Positions 58,688 to 64,000 of a DNA stretch of 64,000 bases are shown piece after piece (the stretch's first letter is position 1; each line of letters begins with the position of its first letter). The DNA is from Eudorina sp. 2006-703-Eu-15. Lineage: Eukaryota > Chlorophyta > Chlorophyceae > Chlamydomonadales > Volvocaceae. The stretch covers positions 124,001 through 188,000 of the forward strand of contig BDSI01000074.1 in the NCBI GenBank assembly GCA_003117195.1, in the 5' to 3' direction. The notes below the pieces were generated by a model. The model saw nothing but the letters and a program-made list of their open reading frames with translations, had not been told where the DNA came from and made no database searches. The translations under genes and the position numbers were made by a program.

Positions 58688-61600
58688 CTATTGCAGCAGC
58701 TGCAGGCGAGTGCGCCTTGCCGGCTGACCACCTCCCCCTCCCGCTCCCCCGGCCGTCTGGCCTGGTCCAGTCTGGATGTCAGGCAGCGGCAGCCTCAGCC
58801 GCATCTCCGACTGCATGCGGGTGGCCTCCTCGGCGGAGGGCGCGGTGCAGTTGGCCCAGCCGCGGGTGGCGGCGCCGTAGGGGCACGTGTCCGGGTTGGC
58901 GGGGGTGAAGGTGAGCATGTTGAGCGCCCATACGCGTTCGCACATCTCCGCCACGAACTTGGGGTGGATGAACCTGTGGGGTGGGGCGGGGTGGGGTGGA
59001 GGGATCAGCGCGCGGAGGAGCGCGAGGAAGGGAGGGTGGGATGTCGCTGTCACAAGGTGCCGTCGCAGGTGGCACATACAGGTGAGCATAGCTGCACGCC
59101 TGCAAGCTGCAACACAACAAAAAGCGGTAAACTACCTGCGGGAGCGGAATCACGGAAGGGATTCTGGAACCCCCGCTGATAGGGGGCCCTTGTTGCGGTG
59201 ACGCCTGCATCGCCGGGCAACGGCTGCAAAGCTCCGGCGGGCTGTCGGGGCAGGATCGTCTGGACGGGTCGCGAGGATGCCCCCCTCACCCCTCACCCCG
59301 GGGTCCACAGTCGGGTCAGTGCGCGAGCAGGTGCAGATGGCTCCCAGCGGCCGCCCCCAGCGGCCTGCCGCCAGCACAGGGTGGTGTGGAGGGCCCCTCC
59401 CCGCGTTGCACCCTCGTCCCGTCGCCCCTCCCCCCTCAATCAGGACAGCGCCCTGTTTACCCCGCGCATATAAACACACACACATGCTTCGCTTTGGCTC
59501 CGTCGTTTCCTTTTACACACGCTTCGCTCGTCATCGGCCTGGCCCTCCCCCTCCCCCTCCTGGCTCCGGGCCCCCGCCCTCCCGCACCTCCTGGCTCCGG
59601 CCCCCTTTCCCTCCGGCCCCCGCCCTCCCGCACCTCCGCGTGAAGCTGCTGCCCCCCACATCCATCTGCGTGTGCCAGCAGGTCACCGACGCGATCGGGC
59701 TGTGGGTGCTGCCCTCCCCCATCGGGTCCGCCTCCCGTCCATCCAGTGGGATGTGACCCACCTGCGGGCGGAGGCGGAGGTGGGGGAGGGGGGCGGGCTT
59801 GCGGGAGCCGGTGCGCCGGGGAAGGCAGAGGGAGGGAGGCGGCGGGCAGGGCACCGCAGCAGCCACAGCCAGAGGTCCGTTTCGGTGCGTCGCTTCTATC
59901 CGGCTTCTTCTTCTCCTCCTGCTCCGACCGCTGCCCTCAGATCCCACCGACCTCAACAGGATCCCTCGTAGGTATGGACGAAACCAGTCCCCTTCTCGAC
60001 CCGACCAATTTAAAGTAATGATCAGCCCCCACAGGCCCCAATCCTTCGCCTCCGGCCCCCTCCCTGACAGACCCTCCGCGAGGCCCCTGAGGTTCCACCC
60101 CACCCCACCCCCCACCCCCATCTCACGCCAACCCCCAACCCCAACACCCCCCCAAGGCCCGCACCTGGTATCCGGACACCCACGCCCGCGCGCACAGCTC
60201 CCAGTCGCCCGTGATGCCGCAGTCCCCTGGGCGGGTGAAGCCCTCCTCCAGGCCCCCCAGCTCCCAGAACACAGCCGCCGGCACCGCCAGCGGCGCAAAG
60301 TCCGCGAAGTGCACGAAGCTCCAGGTGAGGCCCGTGCGCGGATCGGGGGCCCAGCCGGCGGGCCCCCACCGGTTGCCGCCCTCTTTCTGGCGGCAGATCC
60401 GGTAGGCGTTCATGCCCAGCACGCCCAGCGCGGGGTACGACTCGAACAGGCGGACCATGTTTGTGATCCACTTGCCGTCGGTGGGCGGGATCTGGTCGTC
60501 CTGCTCGGGTGCGGTTCGGGCCGGGATGGGTTCGGGTCTGATCGAGTCGGGCCGGGTTGGCTTTGTACTGTCGGGGGTTTGGTGTTGTCCCGATTCGGTT
60601 TGGTTTGTCCAGGAGAAAAGTGAAAATCCGGTCGAATGGGGGCTCCCTGGTGAGTGGCGGTGAGGCAGTTGAGGATGCCCTCTTGAGGGCACCGCCCCGC
60701 CCCTCCCCGCACTGGTTATCCATGCGGGGACTTCCTCCTCCCCTTCCGCTTCCCTCCCCTTGCCCCTCCCGCGGCCTCCAGCTGCCTCCCCCCTACCCGA
60801 GGGGCCCCGTGCTGCTCCCGGCAACGTAGCCGCCCTCACCCAAGCTACAAGCTCCACACCTCCCTGCCAGATTGGTCTATTGGTCTATTCCCACCCGGAC
60901 ACCGCCCACCCTCAGACACCACCCACCTGCCATATGACCAGGTACCGCCCCCGAGCCAGGCGCGCCGCCCGGTTATAGCCGCGTGCTTCGTGCAGGTTGT
61001 TTGAGAACACGGGCACGACAAAGCCCGCCTCCGCCGCCCAGGCGGACGCCTCATGAGGGTTATCCACATTGACCACCAGCTCGCAGGCTACCGCCGCGGC
61101 CGCGCAGGCGGTGCGCAGGTTGGCGGCGATGCGCGGGACCACCTGGGGTCGCTTCCAGTAGTTGAGCAGGAAGGAGAAGACGGGGCGGCCGCCGAAGCCG
61201 GCGGGGTTGAGGTGGGAGGACATGCAGGTGGCGGCGAGGGCGGCGGTGGCGGCGAGGGCGTTGGGGCCGCTGCGGTGTTGGGGCCATGAGGGTGGGCGGG
61301 CGCGGAGGGGCGGGGCATTCCATACGGATGGGCGGATGGGACGGGGAGGTAGATGGGGGGAGAGCGAAGGGCAAGGGGGGGAGAGGGGGATGATGCGGAG
61401 GGCAGCCCCAACATCCGATACTGCCCCCTGGGAGAGCGGGCCGATCCCCCACCTCGTTCCATGCCCGTCCCGGTTGTCTGCGGCTGGGTCAAACACCCCG
61501 CCAGGCTGCGGGGCTGGCCCTCCGCTGCGGCGCCCGTACCTGATGCCCGCCTGTCCCGGAATGCGGGCAGCGTTGAGAAGGTCGTTGAGCTGCTCGAGTT

Positions 61601-61937
61601 CGGTGGCCTTCAGCTGGCTGAGCACGGCGGCGTTTGGGGTGGTGGCCGCGCGGACGGACCCCAGGCGCAGCTGACCCAGATGCGACTCCGCAGACTGGAG
61701 GATTTGAACTATGTCTCGCAGTGCGTGACGCTCGTGGGCGTTGAGGTCGGTGTGGAAGACCTTGCAGGAGACAAGGGGGCTGCCGTCAGGACCCGCAAAA
61801 ACCGCGAGGAGCGCGGTGCACCACGCGAGGAACCACCACGCCGGCCCTGGAGTGATGTTCCGCTTGCACATCGTCGAAATCATGCTGAGAGGACAACTTT
61901 GACGGGCAGGTCGCCCTTGTCGGCCCTTTGACTTCAC
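58688..61937 (-). CDS. GT-A-type (GT2-like) glycosyltransferase-like secretory protein, paralogue 2
   Basis: Five exons: 61937-61540, 61269-60927, 60500-60165, 59761-59634 and 58973-58688, giving 496 residues from the first ATG. A later ATG at 61871 (MCKRNITPGPAWWFLAWCTA) would put the hydrophobic signal segment at the very N-terminus and may be the true start. The core matches paralogue 1 closely: FSFLLNYWKRP, VVNVDNPHEASAWAAEAGFV, SNNLHEARGYNRAARLARGR, then DDQIPPTDGKW at 248 onward, GGLEEGFTRPGDCGITGDWE and ERVWALNMLTFTPANPDTCP. The shared exon joins are at IR-S, IWQ-DDQ, YQ-VGH and the last R-F; paralogue 1 has one more. The reaction and acceptor are unknown. It diverges from naphthoate synthase across 308 bp. 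Confidence 0.83.
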
Positions 61938-62245
61938 TCAGTCATTCTTTAAATTTCAATTCAAACCCTTCATCGTCTACCAACGGCATGTTTACATCAT
62001 CTTGCAATCATACATAAATGTATCGACAAACAGTGGGTCAGGGCTGTTTTCCTGTCTCCCTCTCTGCGCATGTACGACAGTTTTGTTTCTGCTTGACGGT
62101 CTCGGTGGCGACATTATTGCTGAAGAATTTCAAAATTTAATTCACCACATTTGAAAGTGTCGAATCACATCCCTCCGAGAGAAATCCGTGCTGTGTTGTC
62201 AGACTTGTACAACTTGGTGAACATACGCATCTCACGCTGAATTCA
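61938..62245. promoter_or_regulatory. Divergent intergenic region, glycosyltransferase 2 / naphthoate synthase
   Basis: 308 bp of AT-rich sequence between two outward-facing starts, with stretches such as TTCTTTAAATTTCAATTCAA and GAATTTCAAAATTTAATTCA. The likely bidirectional promoter; no factor sites are claimed. Confidence 0.65.
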
Positions 62246-64000
62246 ATGCAAATGTCAGCTCAGCGGAGATTGCAGATTCTGGGGAACCATCTGACGACAA
62301 CTGATCCTGTGCTTGCGTCCGTTTCCCCGCAATTCACCGCGGCGACGGACTCAAGCATCCCGTACGCCTCAGCCGACGGCAAGCCCAACACATATAGCCG
62401 CGTTCATGGAGCTGTCAGCCGCGACCCAGCGCAATGGCGCCGGATACCTGTGGTGGCGCGGGAGGAGCTAACCGATGTAGTTTATGAGAAGACCGTTGGA
62501 GAGGGCATCGCCAAGGCAAGTTACTTGCGCACCAGGAGCTCTGTCATCCATAGTAATTGTTCTGATTGCATGAAGCCCGCGTCGCTATGGCTTTCTCCTA
62601 CACTGATGCCGTACAAGTCGCCCCGGTCATGATCGCCCCGCAGATCACCATCAACCGCCCGGAGCGCAGGAATGCCTTCCGACCACGCACAAGTAAGTTC
62701 GGACGGCGACTGCGCTGCATCGTTCGTGAAAACCAGCCTTTCGGTTGTGCACACCGGAGGCCCTTCTCGCACACACGGACGTCGAAGCGCTTTGCCACGC
62801 ACCCTGAACCAGCCTTTGTCCCTTCCGCCCTCCCTCCTCCCGCCCTCCTCTCGCCCTCCCTCAGTCCAGGAGCTCTCCTGGTGCTTCGGCGACGCGCGCG
62901 ATGACCCGGACGTGGGCGTTATCATCCTGACGGGTGCGTGTTTTGCTCCACCGCATCCTCTCCTGCCCCCCCAGTTCCCCTGACACCCTCACAGCGGGGG
63001 CCTCGAGGGGTGCAGTGCGACCCGGGCTGGAGGCTCCCGAGTGCCGCTGTGTACGAGTGTGCGCGTACGTCTGTTTGGCGGTTGGGGTTGGGGCTGGGGT
63101 TGTGGGGTATACCCGCACGCGCCCGGGCCGGTGCTAACGCATGCCTGGGCCTCCGGCTTGCCTGCCCTTCGTGGCAGCCTGCGCAGGGTGGTGCGACACA
63201 CCGGGGAGGGAGGGAGGGAGGGAGGGAAGGGGGGAGGGAGGGAGGGGGGGAGAGGGGGTAAGCAAGGGCGGGAGGGAGGCGGAGCAAGTGGCTCCCCAAG
63301 CATGCTTTGCTTCTGTTAGTGGTGCCACTGGCGGGCGCGGGACCCCCAGCCCCCCCCCCCCGCCCCGCGCGCCATCTCGTGACGCGTGTCCCTCACACAT
63401 GGCATGTAGCGCAGCCCGCCCCGCCCCCCCCATTCCCCCTTTCCTCTTCTGGCAGGCGCCGGCAGCCTGGCGTTCTGCAGCGGCGGCGACCAGAGCGTTC
63501 GAGGCCAGGGCGGCTACGTGGGTGCGGACGGCATCGCCCGCCTCAACGTGCTGGACCTGCAGGTGGGGGGGAGGTAGGGTATAGGGAATTGGTAGACATT
63601 TTCAAACTGCGCTGCTGCCAGAGCGACGGTTCGACCGGAGAATTTGGGGAGGTTGGGAGGTGAGAATGGGTTGGTAGGGTTTTCGGTATCTTTTCGCAGT
63701 TTCGCTGTCTTTCTTGACTTAGGGGAAGGTTGGAAGGCTGGGCGGGACGGGGTGCCGTGGCGTGATCCCGCAAATGCCGTATGAAGTGGATTGGATCCAG
63801 GACTTGGCCGGGCAGGTTTGATGTGTTCAGGTTTGATGTGGGGGCGCCATCTCACCGCTTGTGCTGCTGCCTGCCTGCCTGCCCCTCATGTCCTTATCTG
63901 GGTTCGCGGCGTGCAGATCCAGATCCGGCGGCTGCCCAAGCCCGTGATCGCGATGGTGGCCGGGTACGCGGTGGGCGGCGGCCACATCCTGCACATGGTG
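62246..64000 (+). CDS. menB: 1,4-dihydroxy-2-naphthoyl-CoA synthase (naphthoate synthase), 3' end outside window
   Basis: Five exons are visible: 62246-62515, 62644-62692, 62865-62933, 63456-63562 and 63917 onward, 193 codons before the edge. The enzyme closes the naphthoate ring in phylloquinone (vitamin K1) synthesis, converting o-succinylbenzoyl-CoA to DHNA-CoA. Diagnostic crotonase/MenB blocks run in order: [74 protein letters not shown] and [16 protein letters not shown], the latter forming the oxyanion hole and substrate loop. Residues 8-16, RLQILGNHL, fit the PTS2 consensus R-L-x5-H-L, so peroxisomal import is inferred, as for the Arabidopsis enzyme. The first intron has a GC donor (AAG then GCAAGT). 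Start chosen at 62246; an ATG two codons on keeps the PTS2. Confidence 0.94.
63181..63262. repeat. (GGGA)n-type G-rich tract
   Basis: GGGAGGGAGGGAGGGAGGGA and similar runs in naphthoate synthase intron 3. A potential G-quadruplex in the transcript. Confidence 0.8.
63576..63635 (+). repeat. Intronic GGTAGAC/CTGCGCT repeat, best-preserved copy (naphthoate synthase intron 4)
   Basis: GGTATAGGGAATTGGTAGAC, then TTTTCAAACTGCGCTGCTGC and CAGAGCGACGG. It begins only about 14 bases after the donor of intron 4. Confidence 0.75.
63686..63722 (-). repeat. Intronic ACAGCGAAACCGCGAAA repeat, inverted copy (naphthoate synthase intron 4)
   Basis: The plus strand reads TATCTTTTCGCAGTTTCGCT then GTCTTTCTTGACTT. 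Its reverse complement matches 30166-30200. Confidence 0.65.

Noticed and set aside
60912..61937. Single 341-codon frame as one exon of glycosyltransferase 2
   Set aside because: The stretch between 61269 and 61540 matches nothing in the paralogue and is bounded by good splice sites at shared positions, so it was treated as an intron.
1..64000. Search for tRNA, rRNA, CRISPR arrays, viral or toxin genes
   Set aside because: None could be supported from the sequence; GTTCGA-like strings seen near 15087, 27386 and 63631 lack a cloverleaf.

Overview
This is a piece of eukaryotic nuclear genome, almost certainly from a green alga (Chlorophyta). It is GC-rich and intron-dense, and many exons are under 150 nt. 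Several gene products belong to the plant/algal lineage: a ClpF-type chloroplast protease adaptor, a thylakoid-lumen protein with a twin-arginine signal, and a MenB-type naphthoate synthase that starts with a peroxisomal PTS2 signal. A secreted Kazal protein carries a long proline/serine-rich stretch like those of volvocine cell-wall proteins, which hints at Chlorophyceae. I cannot name the species. Gene models were built by hand from GT-AG (and a few GC-AG) splice sites, reading-frame continuity and family motifs; all exon phases given here close in frame.

Layout. Minus strand: a PLAC8-like gene cut by the left end (646 to <9); a 9-exon, nine-Kazal secreted protein (10443-4286); a GT-A-fold glycosyltransferase-like secretory protein (17733-14145). 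Plus: ClpF-like (18040-20872). Minus: an intronless SGNH/PC-esterase-like protein (25998-23833); an organellar-type histidyl-tRNA synthetase (33503-27993). Plus: an Aurora-like protein kinase (34068-39971); a conserved thylakoid lumen protein of unknown function (41738-45408); a CK1-family kinase with a long Gln/Pro-rich tail (49999-56093). Minus: a paralogue of the first glycosyltransferase (61937-58688). Plus: naphthoate synthase, cut by the right end (62246 to >64000).

Organisation. Three gene pairs are divergent and share short, AT-rich upstream regions: glycosyltransferase 1/ClpF (306 bp), HisRS/Aurora-like kinase (about 390-560 bp) and glycosyltransferase 2/naphthoate synthase (308 bp). 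The two glycosyltransferases sit about 41 kb apart on the same strand, share four intron positions and differ by one intron.

Non-genic content. Four GC-AG introns can be inferred by frame and motif continuity. There are at least five dispersed repeat families. One is about 244 bp with a (CA)n tail, one has an (ATTC)n tail, and two short ones lie almost entirely inside introns. There is also a perfect 65-bp-arm hairpin inside a kinase intron, a roughly 550-bp imperfect fold-back element, and several microsatellites. The larger gaps (647-4285, 10444-14144, 20873-23832, 39972-41737, 45409-49998, 56094-58687) hold no gene I can support.
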